A DNA stretch of 54,062 nucleotides, taken from positions 1 to 54,062 of the forward strand of contig UQZR01000018.1 in NCBI GenBank assembly GCA_900545585.1, read 5' to 3'. The translations under genes were made by a program, and so were the position numbers. This document shows positions 46,880-54,062 of this stretch, one piece after another. This stretch comes from an uncultured Eubacteriales bacterium. GTDB taxonomy: Bacteria; Bacillota; Clostridia; Oscillospirales; Oscillospiraceae. A model generated the notes under the pieces. The model was given only the letters and a program-made list of their open reading frames with translations, searched no databases and was not told the DNA's origin. Each line of letters starts with the position of its first letter. The stretch's first letter is position 1.

Positions 46880-48241
46880 ATGAAAATCCGCCGCTTTTTA
46901 TCCGTTTTTTTCGTGACCTGTCTGCTGTGTACCCTGCTGACCCCGCAGGCGCTGGCGCTGGAGGACCCCGACATCCGCGCCAAGGCCGCCATTCTGGTAG
47001 ATGCCGACAGCGGCACCGTCCTGTACGATAAGAACATCCACGAGGAGCTGCCCATGGCCAGCATCACTAAGGTCATGAGCGCCCTGCTGGTGCTGGAGGC
47101 CGTGGACCGCGGCCAGCTGCGGATGGACCAGAGCATCACCGCCACCCAGTCCGCCATGAAGGGTATGGTGGAGGACGGCAGCACCGCCGACATCAAGGTG
47201 GGCGAGACGCTGACGGTGGAGCAGCTGCTGTACTGTATGCTGGTGATCTCCGCCAACGAGACGTGCAACATTCTGGGCGAGGCCGTGGCCGGCTCCGTGG
47301 ACGCCTTCGTGGAACAGATGAATCAGCGGGCCCAGCAGCTGGGCTGCGTGAACACCCACTTTGCCGACGCCACCGGTCTGTCCGATCTGAACCACTATTC
47401 CTCCGCGTGGGACATCTATCTCATCACCCGCGAGGCCATGAAGCACGACGTGTTCATGACCATCGTCAACACCAAGGCCTACACTGTCCCCGTCACCAAC
47501 ATGACCGACACGGAGCGGGAGCTCCACAGCACCAACGCCCTCATCTCCAACTGGCGTATGACCGGCTACCTCTACTCCGGCGCACAGGGCATCAAGACCG
47601 GCTTTACCACTGCGGCTGGCCTGTGTCTGGTATCCTCCGCCGTCCGCGGCAGCCGCACACTGGTCAGCGTGGTACTGGGCTGCGAGGAGGTCAAGACCGA
47701 GACCGGCGGCACCCGCTCCGAGAGCTTCTCCGAGACGGCCCGCCTGTTCGACTGGGGCTTCGACAACTTCTCCGCCCGCACGGTGCTGGAGTCCAACGAG
47801 CTGATCTGCGAGGTGCCGGTGGCCCTGAGCAACGAGGTGTCCACCGTAGCGGTACACCCCGCCAGCAACGCTGAGGCGGTGCTTCCCAACGATCTGGAGC
47901 TGGATCAGCTGCAGCGCACTGTGACGCTGGACAACGACAGCGTCAACGCCCCCGTGGCCGCCGGCGATCAGCTGGGCACCATCACCATCAGCTATGACGG
48001 TGTGGACTACGTCACCGTTCCCCTGCTGGCCGTGGCTGATGTGTCTGCCAGCAGCTTCCTGCTGGCCAAGTACAACATCGGCCAGTTCTTCTCCCGCACC
48101 CCCGTGAAGATCATCACCATCGTGGTGGTGCTGCTGGTCATCGCCGCGCTGGTCTGGTTCCGGCTGTACGGCCGCACCCGCCGCTACGGCCGGTCCGGCA
48201 GGCGCTACCGCCACCATGCCTATCGCGGACGCCGCCGCTGA
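46880..48241 (+). CDS. D-alanyl-D-alanine carboxypeptidase (DacF/PBP5 type)
   Basis: A 453-residue low-molecular-weight PBP. Signal peptide cut near ALA-LE; SxxK is Ser61-Ile-Thr-Lys64; SxN is Ser124-Ala-Asn126; KTG is Lys239-Thr-Gly241 in GIKTGFTT. A beta-rich domain (about 290-395) precedes a C-terminal membrane helix (about 413-430) and an Arg-rich tail. It trims the terminal D-Ala from peptidoglycan stem peptides. Sporulation-linked DacF and vegetative PBP5 look alike; the choice is open. The next gene (RluA) starts three bases after the stop. Confidence 0.92.
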   Translation: MKIRRFLSVFFVTCLLCTLLTPQALALEDPDIRAKAAILVDADSGTVLYDKNIHEELPMASITKVMSALLVLEAVDRGQLRMDQSITATQSAMKGMVEDGSTADIKVGETLTVEQLLYCMLVISANETCNILGEAVAGSVDAFVEQMNQRAQQLGCVNTHFADATGLSDLNHYSSAWDIYLITREAMKHDVFMTIVNTKAYTVPVTNMTDTERELHSTNALISNWRMTGYLYSGAQGIKTGFTTAAGLCLVSSAVRGSRTLVSVVLGCEEVKTETGGTRSESFSETARLFDWGFDNFSARTVLESNELICEVPVALSNEVSTVAVHPASNAEAVLPNDLELDQLQRTVTLDNDSVNAPVAAGDQLGTITISYDGVDYVTVPLLAVADVSASSFLLAKYNIGQFFSRTPVKIITIVVVLLVIAALVWFRLYGRTRRYGRSGRRYRHHAYRGRRR

Positions 48242-48244
48242 GCC

Positions 48245-48907
48245 ATGGAGGACGTACATATCCTGTATGAGGACCGGTATCTGGTCCTGTGCGTCAAGCC
48301 CGTAGGCGTGCTGTCGGAGGACAGCGAGACAGGGGCCTGTATGCCCGCGCTGCTGCGGCAGCACTATCAGGCGCTGGGCCAGCCGGACTATATCGCCACC
48401 GTCCACCGGCTGGACAAGGTGGTGGGCGGCGTCATGCTGTTCTCCCGCCGCCGCGAGGTGACCGGCAAGCTCACCGCCGCCGTGGCGGAGCGCCGCATCA
48501 CCAAGGAATATCTGGCGGTGCTGCGGGGTCATCCCCAGGAGAACGCCGCCACGCTGACGGACCTGCTGTTCCGCGACGCGTCCAGGAACAAGAGCTACGT
48601 GGTGAAGCGGATGCGCAAGGGCGTCCGCGAGGCATCGCTGGAGTACGTGACGCTGGGCCGCACAGAGGAGCTGACGCTGGTGCAGGTGCGGCTGCACACC
48701 GGACGCACCCACCAGATCCGCGTGCAGTTCGCCTCCCGCGGTCTGCCGCTGCTGGGCGACATCCGCTACGGCAGCAAGGCCGAGTGTACCACGGCCCTGT
48801 GGTCCCACCGCATGGCGTTCACCCATCCCGTCACCGGCAAGCCGGTGGATGTCAGCTGTCCCCCGCCCCGGCGCTGGCCGTGGACGCTGTTTCCTGAAAC
48901 CGAATAA
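48245..48907 (+). CDS. RluA-family pseudouridine synthase
   Basis: A 220-residue synthase, on the short side. The catalytic motif HRLDKVVGG (Asp) is present, as are GRTHQIRVQFA and LLGDIRYG, the RNA-contact and C-terminal landmarks. No S4 domain is present. The substrate (rRNA or tRNA uridine) cannot be told. It is co-transcribed with dacF. Confidence 0.9.
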   Translation: MEDVHILYEDRYLVLCVKPVGVLSEDSETGACMPALLRQHYQALGQPDYIATVHRLDKVVGGVMLFSRRREVTGKLTAAVAERRITKEYLAVLRGHPQENAATLTDLLFRDASRNKSYVVKRMRKGVREASLEYVTLGRTEELTLVQVRLHTGRTHQIRVQFASRGLPLLGDIRYGSKAECTTALWSHRMAFTHPVTGKPVDVSCPPPRRWPWTLFPETE

Positions 48908-48917
48908 AATTCCCCAA

Positions 48918-48967
48918 AGACGTATAAAAAAGATGACCGCCGGTGCGGTCATCTTTTTTATACGTCT
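48918..48967. terminator. 23-bp perfect bidirectional terminator
   Basis: Arms 48918-48940 and 48945-48967 pair perfectly around CGGT; the stem holds AAAAAA/TTTTTT, giving T runs on both strands for convergent genes ending at 48907 and 48968. Confidence 0.95.
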
Positions 48968-49237
48968 TTACGCGCCCTGCTGAGCGGCCTGCTCCAGCGC
49001 CTGAGTCAGGGCCGTGGCCAATTGGTCGGGACAGGAGCTGGGCTTGCCGCCGCACCGGATACCGCGCATACGGTCGATGGCATCCTGCGCCTTCATGCCG
49101 ATCACCAGATGGCTGATGCCCTGAAGATTGCCGTTGCAGCCGCCCTCGATGCGGACATCGCGGATCACGCCGTCCTCCAGTGCTACGGTCATGCGCCGGG
49201 AACAGACGCCCTTGGGGGTATAGGTATACGTTGTCAT
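48968..49237 (-). CDS. TSCPD-domain protein (TIGR03905 type)
   Basis: An 89-residue protein: YTPKGVCSRRMTVALEDGVIRDVRIEGGCNGN, then LVIGM, and finally RCGGKPSSCPDQLATAL with the TSCPD-like SSCPD motif. It matches the short stand-alone TSCPD family, related to the C-terminal domain of class II ribonucleotide reductases. Start 49237 is preceded by AGGAG. Cys residues suggest metal or nucleotide binding. Function is unknown. Confidence 0.88.
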   Translation of the reverse strand: MTTYTYTPKGVCSRRMTVALEDGVIRDVRIEGGCNGNLQGISHLVIGMKAQDAIDRMRGIRCGGKPSSCPDQLATALTQALEQAAQQGA

Positions 49238-49253
49238 GATAAAAACTCCTTTT

Positions 49254-49772
49254 TCACGCCTCCACCGGCGGCAGGATGACCACATCCAACCTGCGGCGCA
49301 GGGCATATTCGATGGTACGGCGGGTGCCGCCGGACTGTCCGTCGTGGACTGCGATGAGCATGGCCGCGTGGTCCACCATGTAGCGGTTGCGCCGCTGCAT
49401 GCAGCCCGCGTCGTAGTGATCCTGCACTACCGTCTCGTAGTCGCAGCGGTCCACCAGATCGTGCCAGCGGCGCTGCTCGTCCTCCGGCCAGCCCTCCGGC
49501 TGGCTGGGGCACGGGATGGCGGCCTCCACCGTGACATCGCGGTACTTCTCCCGCAGCTGCAGCACCGCCTCGCAGGCGTACAGGTCCACGCCCCGGGCCA
49601 TGCCGCAGATGAAGTGGCGGTAGCCCTCCGCGCAGGCGCTCTCCGCCGCGTCGTACAGCCGCTTCTTCAGCACCGTGCACCTCGGGTCGGACTCGTCTCC
49701 ACCCCAGGGCAGCTTTTCCGGCCGATAGCCGGAAAAGCACACGGACATCTGTCTCGGGCCCACGGCCGTCAC
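49254..49772 (-). CDS. YpsA/DUF1273-like SLOG protein
   Basis: A 172-residue protein with the SLOG nucleotide-binding fold: VCFSGYRPEKLPWG at the start, HFICGMARGVDLYACEAVLQLRE (Rossmann-like GxxxG loop), then CMQRRNRYMVDHAAMLIAVHDGQSGGTRRTIEYAL. These are the landmarks of YpsA and relatives of DprA; YpsA proteins are linked to cell division and nucleotide-derived ligands. GDGS/T-type SGGTR is in place. It lies 16 bases from the TSCPD gene, which follows in the same transcript. Confidence 0.85.
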   Translation of the reverse strand: MTAVGPRQMSVCFSGYRPEKLPWGGDESDPRCTVLKKRLYDAAESACAEGYRHFICGMARGVDLYACEAVLQLREKYRDVTVEAAIPCPSQPEGWPEDEQRRWHDLVDRCDYETVVQDHYDAGCMQRRNRYMVDHAAMLIAVHDGQSGGTRRTIEYALRRRLDVVILPPVEA

Positions 49773-49815
49773 CTACCTTTCGTATTGTATCCAAAACCGG
49801 CCCTTTTGTAAAGGG

Positions 49816-51030
49816 TCATTCGTCCTTGTTCCAGCCCACCTTGCCGCCGCGGCCGAAGGTGATGGCGTCCCGCCCGTACTTGCCGCGGATGGCGTCCATG
49901 GCGCTCTCCAGCTGCTCCTGCCGCTGGTCCCGCAGGGGCGCGTCGCCCGCCAGCAGATCCAGCTGCTGGTAGGAATCGGCGCTGTCCGTGATATACAGTG
50001 CGGTGACGGACAGCAGCCGCACCGGCGTGGGCGCCTTCCAGATCCGGCGGGTCAGCTCCTGCGCCGCTTCGAAGATGTCCCGCATCAGATGGGTGGGGGC
50101 GCCGAGCCGCATCTGGCGGCTGACGGTGCGGAACTGGGCGTCCTTCACCGCCACGGCCACACCGCCGCAGTACAGCCCCTCCTTCCGCAATCGGCCCGCC
50201 ACGCTGTCGCTGAGGAGCTGGAGCCCGCTGCGGATCTCCTCCCAGCGGGTCAGATTCTCGGGAAACGTAGTGCTGTTGCCCACAGACTTCACCGGCTCCC
50301 GCTGATGCTGCGGGCGCACCGGCGCATCGTCCAGCCCGTTGGCGTAGCGGTAGAGCTGGACGCCCATCTTGCCCATGAGCTGCTCCAGCATCTCCGGCTT
50401 GCAGGCGGCCAGCTGGCCGATGGTCTCCACGCCGTACTGCCCCAATGTGCGCTGGGCGGCGCGGCCCACGAACAGCAGGTCCCCCACCGGCAGGGGCCAC
50501 ACGATGTCCCGCCAGTTCTCCCGCGAAATAACGGTGGTGGCGTCGGGCTTTTTGTAGTCGCTGCCCAGCTTGGCGAACACCTTGTTGAAGGACACGCCCA
50601 CGGAGATGGTGAGCCCCACCTCCTGCCGCAGGCGGGCGCGGATGTCATCCGCCAGCTGTCTGGCGTCACCGCCGAACAGGTGCAGGCTGCCAGTGACGTC
50701 CAGCCAGCTCTCATCGATGCCGAAGGGCTCCACCAGGTCGGTATACTGCCCGTAGATGGTGTTGATACGGCGGGAGTACTGGGCGTACAGTCCGTGGTGG
50801 GGCGGCAGCAGGATCAGGTTCGGACACTTCTGCTTGGCCTGCCACACCGTCTCCGCCGTCTGGACGCCCCTGCGCTTGGCGGGCTCGTTCTTGGCCAGGA
50901 TGATGCCGTGGCGGGAGGCGGGATCGCCGCAGACGGCCACCGGCACCTCCCGCAGTGCCGGCTTGTCCAGCAGCTCCACCGAGGCGAAAAAGCAGTTGAG
51001 ATCGCAGTGGAAAATGACTCGATCCGCCAT
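49816..51030 (-). CDS. dinB: Y-family DNA polymerase (DinB/Pol IV-like)
   Basis: A 404-residue translesion polymerase. Palm motifs are FHCDLNCFFASVE (first metal Asp), YSRRI and GIDESWLDVTG (second metal Asp and Glu); FAKLGSDYKKPDATTV is the steric-gate area's partner; the little-finger domain follows from about 235. A clamp-binding motif at the end is not obvious. Start 51030 gives the family N-terminus; an earlier in-frame start would add 25 residues without homology. Pol IV allows mutagenic bypass under stress. Confidence 0.9.
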   Translation of the reverse strand: MADRVIFHCDLNCFFASVELLDKPALREVPVAVCGDPASRHGIILAKNEPAKRRGVQTAETVWQAKQKCPNLILLPPHHGLYAQYSRRINTIYGQYTDLVEPFGIDESWLDVTGSLHLFGGDARQLADDIRARLRQEVGLTISVGVSFNKVFAKLGSDYKKPDATTVISRENWRDIVWPLPVGDLLFVGRAAQRTLGQYGVETIGQLAACKPEMLEQLMGKMGVQLYRYANGLDDAPVRPQHQREPVKSVGNSTTFPENLTRWEEIRSGLQLLSDSVAGRLRKEGLYCGGVAVAVKDAQFRTVSRQMRLGAPTHLMRDIFEAAQELTRRIWKAPTPVRLLSVTALYITDSADSYQQLDLLAGDAPLRDQRQEQLESAMDAIRGKYGRDAITFGRGGKVGWNKDE

Positions 51031-51133
51031 ATCCTCGCCCCCTTCGAATGGAATGTTTGTTCTATTATAACACAGGCTGCGGCGTTTGAAAAGGGGCTTC
51101 GGCATTTTATTTTTTTGCCCCGCAAATGTACGG

Positions 51134-51169
51134 AAAAGAGCGCGTCCCCGCGGGAACGCGCTCTTTTTT
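51134..51169 (-). terminator. Terminator after the PBP gene
   Basis: Arms 51134-51149 and 51152-51167 form a long GC-rich stem (one mismatch) with AAAA/TTTT ends, 16 bases after the PBP stop codon; the T run is strongest on the plus strand. Confidence 0.8.
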
Positions 51170-51184
51170 CATGTTGCTTGTGTT

Positions 51185-53746
51185 TTATCCCCACCAGCTG
51201 GTGTGAACATCGTCATCATCCTCGTCGTCATCGGAACCGCCGAAGAAGCCGTCCCAATCATCATCGCCGCCGCTGGTGCCGCCGTAGAGGAGCATGAAGT
51301 CGTCCTCGGCCTCCAGATCCTCGTAGCCTGGCAGGCGCTGGCGTTCGTAGTTCAGGATGGAGCCGCTGGCCATGGTGGTCTCGCCGTTTTCATCCACGAA
51401 AGCCACGGTATAATCGGGACTGGTGTGCAGGTTGCAGCTTGCGGAGGGCGCGTTGTCCGCCGCCACCAGCGCCGAGTAGACGCGGCTGCCGCGGCAGTCC
51501 AGAGCGCAGTTCTCGGTGGCCAGCAGGCCGCTGTCGGCGCAGACGGACACGTAGGTCAGGCCGGAGCAGCTGAAGAAGTCCTTGTCCTCCAGCCCCTCGT
51601 GGACGCGGCTCATCACCTTCTGCCACATGGAGGCCGCGGGGTTGCCGCTGGCCACGATGCGCTGGTTGTGGACGTAGCCCACCCACACGGCGCAGCTGTA
51701 ATACGGGGTGTAGCCCACGAAATAGCGGTCCTGATCGTTGTTGGTGGTACCGGTCTTGCCGGCCACGTGCATACCGCTGATCCGGCCCTCATAGCCGGTA
51801 CCGCCGTTGACTACCTCCTGCAGGAGGCTGTTCATCAGCGCGGCAGTGGTGTCCTTCATGGCCACGGAGGACTTGGCCTCGTTCTCCAGCACCACGTTGC
51901 CGTCGGGATCCTCCACGCGGATGAAGGTGCGGGGCGCGGTGTAGACGCCCTGGTTGGTGAAAGCGCCGAAGGCGGCGGCCATCTCCTCAGTGGTGACGCC
52001 GCGGTCCAGACCGCCCAGGCCCATGTTGCCCACCTGCTGGGAATCCTGAAACGTCAGGGTTGTGAAGCCCAGCTTGCTGGTCATGAAGTCATAGGACCGG
52101 CCGGTGCCGTATTCCTGCACCACGCGGACGGCGCAGGTGTTGGTGGATCGTGCGATGGCGGTGTGCAGCGGGGTCAGGCCCATGTAGCGGCCGTTGGAAT
52201 TCTTGGGGTAGGCGGAGCCGTTGAGCACCATCACCGGATAGTCGTCGATGGCGCTGGCGCCGTTGATGGTGCCGTCATCCAGGGCGGGGGCGTAGACGGA
52301 CACGGGCTTGATGGCAGAACCGCACTGCCGTGCGCTGGTGGCCCAGTTCCAGCCGCGGTCCACCTGCTTGACGCCGGCGCCGCCCACCATGGCCACCACG
52401 TAGCCGGTGTAGGGGTCTACGATGGTCATGCCCACCTGCAGCTGCTCCGTCTTCGTCTCACCGTAGGAATCGGTGTACGTGGTGGTGTAGGGCAGGTTGG
52501 ACGTATCGGAGCAGACCTCCTCCGCGATCTTCTGGTAGGTGGGGTTCTGGGTGGTGTAGATCTTGTAGCCCTTGCCGTAGACCATGTTGACGCCCTGCTC
52601 AAAGGCGGTGGTCACCTTGCCGTTGGCATCGGTGATGTCGGTAAGGCCGTACTTCTCCACCAGAGCGGAGGCCACGTCGTCGATGACCGCGTCGGTGAAG
52701 TAGGACTGGCTGGCGGTGGCGGTGGACTCCTGGGTATCCTCCTGGGTATCGCCGCCGGCGGTGTCGCCGGTGGTGTCGCCGGCGTTGTCGCCGGTGGTGT
52801 TCTTCTTGCTCTCATCGCTGCCCACATAGTTGCCCTGAATGGTGTAGCCGTCGGCAAACACCACCTCCTCGGCCTTGGCGGCCTCGTAGGTGGTCTGGTC
52901 GATGGTACCCTGCTCATACAGGGCGCCCAGCACCAGCAGCTGGCGCTCGCGGTTGTTCTCACGGCTCCAGTCCGCCCGCAGGGGATCGTACAGCGAGGGG
53001 TTGTTGGTGATGGAGATCAGACTGGCGCACTCCGCCAGCGTCAGCTCCGACACGTCCTTATCGAAGTATGTCAGAGACGCCGTCACCACGCCGTAGCAGC
53101 TGCGGCCGAAGTACACCTCGTTGAGGTACGCCTCCAAAATCTCGTCCTTTTCGTAGCGCTTCTCCAGATCCAGAGCGCGGTAGATCTCCGTGACCTTGCG
53201 CTTCACGGTGTTCTGGTTGTCGCCGGTGACGTTCTTCACCAGCTGCTGGGTGATGGTGGAGCCGCCCTGGACATTTCCGCCGAACAGGGTGCTGAGGATG
53301 GCGCGGGCGGTGCCGTACCAGTCCACGCCGTGGTGCTTGTAAAAGCGCTTGTCCTCAATGGCCACCACAGCCTCCTGCAGGTTCTTGGGGATCTGGTCCA
53401 GGTTGGCCCAGATGCGGTTCTCGGAATCCAGAAACAGTGTCTGGTACATGGTCCATTCCTCAGTGGATGGCTCCTGATAATACAGCTCTGTGGATACCTT
53501 CGACTCAAACTCGTCCAGATAGACCTCGACGTTCCCGCGCATGCTGCTGTTGATGTAGGCGCTGAAAATACCGGCAAAAATGGCCATAGTCAGCACCATC
53601 ACCAGCAGGATCGTGCCGATGACGCGGCCGGCGGTGTGCCAGCCGCGTCGGCGGGGAGCACGCTCCTGTCCGTTATTGTCTATCTCTCGGGCGCTCTGCG
53701 TCCGGTCCGTGCGGCCGGCAGCCTGTCTGCGTCTGCGTTCATCCAT
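51185..53746 (-). CDS. Bifunctional penicillin-binding protein (class A)
   Basis: An 853-residue class A PBP. Cytoplasmic basic N-terminus (1-38), membrane helix about 41-63, then the glycosyltransferase domain with catalytic Glu131 in AIEDKRFYKHHG, GGSTITQQLVKN and YLNEVYFG. The transpeptidase has SxxK Ser477-Ala-Ile-Lys480, SxN Ser534-Thr-Asn536 and KTG Lys664-Thr-Gly666. Between the two lies a Gly/Asp/Thr-rich insert (318-345) and a small domain. The C-terminal end is strongly acidic (GGDDDWDGFFGGSDDDEDDDD). It polymerises and crosslinks peptidoglycan. A TTGACA...TATAGT pair near 53827-53857 (19-base spacing) may be its promoter. Confidence 0.92.
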   Translation of the reverse strand: MDERRRRQAAGRTDRTQSAREIDNNGQERAPRRRGWHTAGRVIGTILLVMVLTMAIFAGIFSAYINSSMRGNVEVYLDEFESKVSTELYYQEPSTEEWTMYQTLFLDSENRIWANLDQIPKNLQEAVVAIEDKRFYKHHGVDWYGTARAILSTLFGGNVQGGSTITQQLVKNVTGDNQNTVKRKVTEIYRALDLEKRYEKDEILEAYLNEVYFGRSCYGVVTASLTYFDKDVSELTLAECASLISITNNPSLYDPLRADWSRENNRERQLLVLGALYEQGTIDQTTYEAAKAEEVVFADGYTIQGNYVGSDESKKNTTGDNAGDTTGDTAGGDTQEDTQESTATASQSYFTDAVIDDVASALVEKYGLTDITDANGKVTTAFEQGVNMVYGKGYKIYTTQNPTYQKIAEEVCSDTSNLPYTTTYTDSYGETKTEQLQVGMTIVDPYTGYVVAMVGGAGVKQVDRGWNWATSARQCGSAIKPVSVYAPALDDGTINGASAIDDYPVMVLNGSAYPKNSNGRYMGLTPLHTAIARSTNTCAVRVVQEYGTGRSYDFMTSKLGFTTLTFQDSQQVGNMGLGGLDRGVTTEEMAAAFGAFTNQGVYTAPRTFIRVEDPDGNVVLENEAKSSVAMKDTTAALMNSLLQEVVNGGTGYEGRISGMHVAGKTGTTNNDQDRYFVGYTPYYSCAVWVGYVHNQRIVASGNPAASMWQKVMSRVHEGLEDKDFFSCSGLTYVSVCADSGLLATENCALDCRGSRVYSALVAADNAPSASCNLHTSPDYTVAFVDENGETTMASGSILNYERQRLPGYEDLEAEDDFMLLYGGTSGGDDDWDGFFGGSDDDEDDDDVHTSWWG

Positions 53747-53976
53747 TACAGGGCACCTTCCTTTCTCTGTTGGTTTTACTGGTGGGCGGAATGCCGGACT
53801 TTCCCACGAAAGCCCTATAAAAACCCACTATACGGATTATTTTACCATGCCTGTCAACTCCCGAAAACCTGCTATTTCCGCAAAAATCGCCTGTTTGGAA
53901 GGGCTGAATCCCTTTATTTTCCCCGTTTCCGGTGGTTTTCAGTCCCCAGACGCCGGAAAAGGCGGCAGAATCGCAC

Positions 53977-54005
53977 TTGCATTTTCCCGTGGAAACCGTT
54001 ATAGT
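53977..54005 (+). promoter_or_regulatory. Promoter of the rightmost gene
   Basis: TTGCAT (53977-53982), 17 bases, TATAGT (54000-54005), 33 bases before the ATG at 54038, which has AAGGAGG. The 53747-54037 gap otherwise holds only the divergent PBP promoter region. Confidence 0.65.
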
Positions 54006-54037
54006 AGGGGCACGACAACATCGAAGGAGGATCTCCC

Positions 54038-54062
54038 ATGAGTGAGGAATTCGGCCCCAATT
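54038..54062 (+). CDS. Start of a probable DUF1292 protein (cut by right edge)
   Basis: Only eight codons are in the window: MSEEFGPN. A strong AAGGAGG and a readable promoter precede them. The opening resembles DUF1292 (YrzB-like) proteins, which commonly start MSEEFG/MSEEYG and continue with an acidic sequence. The identification rests on these few residues. Confidence 0.4.

Noticed and set aside
46898..48952. Minus-strand frame of about 680 codons opposite dacF and the RluA gene
   Set aside because: DacF (SxxK, SxN, KTG) and RluA (HRLD) are plainly real on the plus strand; the frame is a codon-bias shadow.
52730..52805. GC-rich short repeats in the PBP gene as a regulatory array
   Set aside because: They encode the Gly/Asp/Thr-rich insert between the two catalytic domains and keep the frame.
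51086..54004. Very long open frame (about 970 codons) on the plus strand
   Set aside because: It is antisense to the complete class A PBP on the minus strand, which has all catalytic motifs, a signal anchor and a terminator. Its translation is a Gly/His/Val-rich product of GC-rich codon bias on the opposite strand.

Overview
The window looks like chromosomal DNA from a GC-rich, spore-forming, low-diversity-of-tRNA stretch of a gut Clostridia/Oscillospiraceae-type Firmicute (Oscillibacter/Dysosmobacter/Lawsonibacter-like; inferred from protein style only). Supporting signs are strong GGAGG ribosome binding sites, a SigK sporulation sigma fragment, the L21-Prp-L27-Obg operon with a Prp-cleavable L27, a Pfs-LuxS pair, DacF-type carboxypeptidase and SPKTG-type wall-sorting tails. 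No rRNA, tRNA or CRISPR array was seen.

Region 1 (1 to about 27.79 kb) is accessory in character. It starts with the N-terminus of a large serine recombinase running off the left edge, then a small redox trio (CXXC mini-protein, polyferredoxin-like membrane protein, thioredoxin-like lipoprotein). Then come about 18 kb of almost uninterrupted minus-strand genes: a pilin-like sorted protein, at least five lipoproteins, a set resembling Bacillus YdjG-YdjH-YdjI (zinc-ribbon membrane protein, TPM-domain protein, SPFH protein), further zinc-ribbon proteins (DUF5684, DUF4428), an orphan solute-binding lipoprotein beside a membrane-bound LuxR regulator, a second sorted surface protein, a stand-alone degenerate receiver domain, and a two-component system whose kinase is split over two genes. 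It ends with an SDR enzyme divergent from a TetR regulator, a small alarmone synthetase and a 58-codon ORF.

The junction at about 27.79 kb is the key feature. A minus-strand gene there encodes only the first 111 residues of pro-SigK, and homology stops at the codon pair (Glu-Asn in the CIEN motif) where the Bacillus skin element interrupts sigK. The SigK C-terminus is nowhere in the window, so region 1, with its serine recombinase at the far end, may be one large skin-like element (at least 27.6 kb) removed from the mother-cell chromosome during sporulation. The left junction is outside the window, so this is inference.

Region 2 (28.2 to 54 kb) is core-like: a CapD/EpsC-type nucleotide-sugar enzyme, peptidase T, threonine ammonia-lyase, TmcAL, a divergent flavin reductase/HxlR pair plus an AT-richer GNAT gene, MtnN-LuxS, L21-Prp-L27, ObgE, a DUF2156-GNAT fusion, a LysR regulator, ComEA-response regulator-kinase-GerMN lipoprotein, DacF, an RluA enzyme, a TSCPD protein, a YpsA-like SLOG protein, a Y-family polymerase, a bifunctional PBP, and the first codons of a probable DUF1292 gene. 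Convergent genes are usually separated by perfect-stem terminators, and several divergent promoters can be read directly, two with operator-like palindromes.
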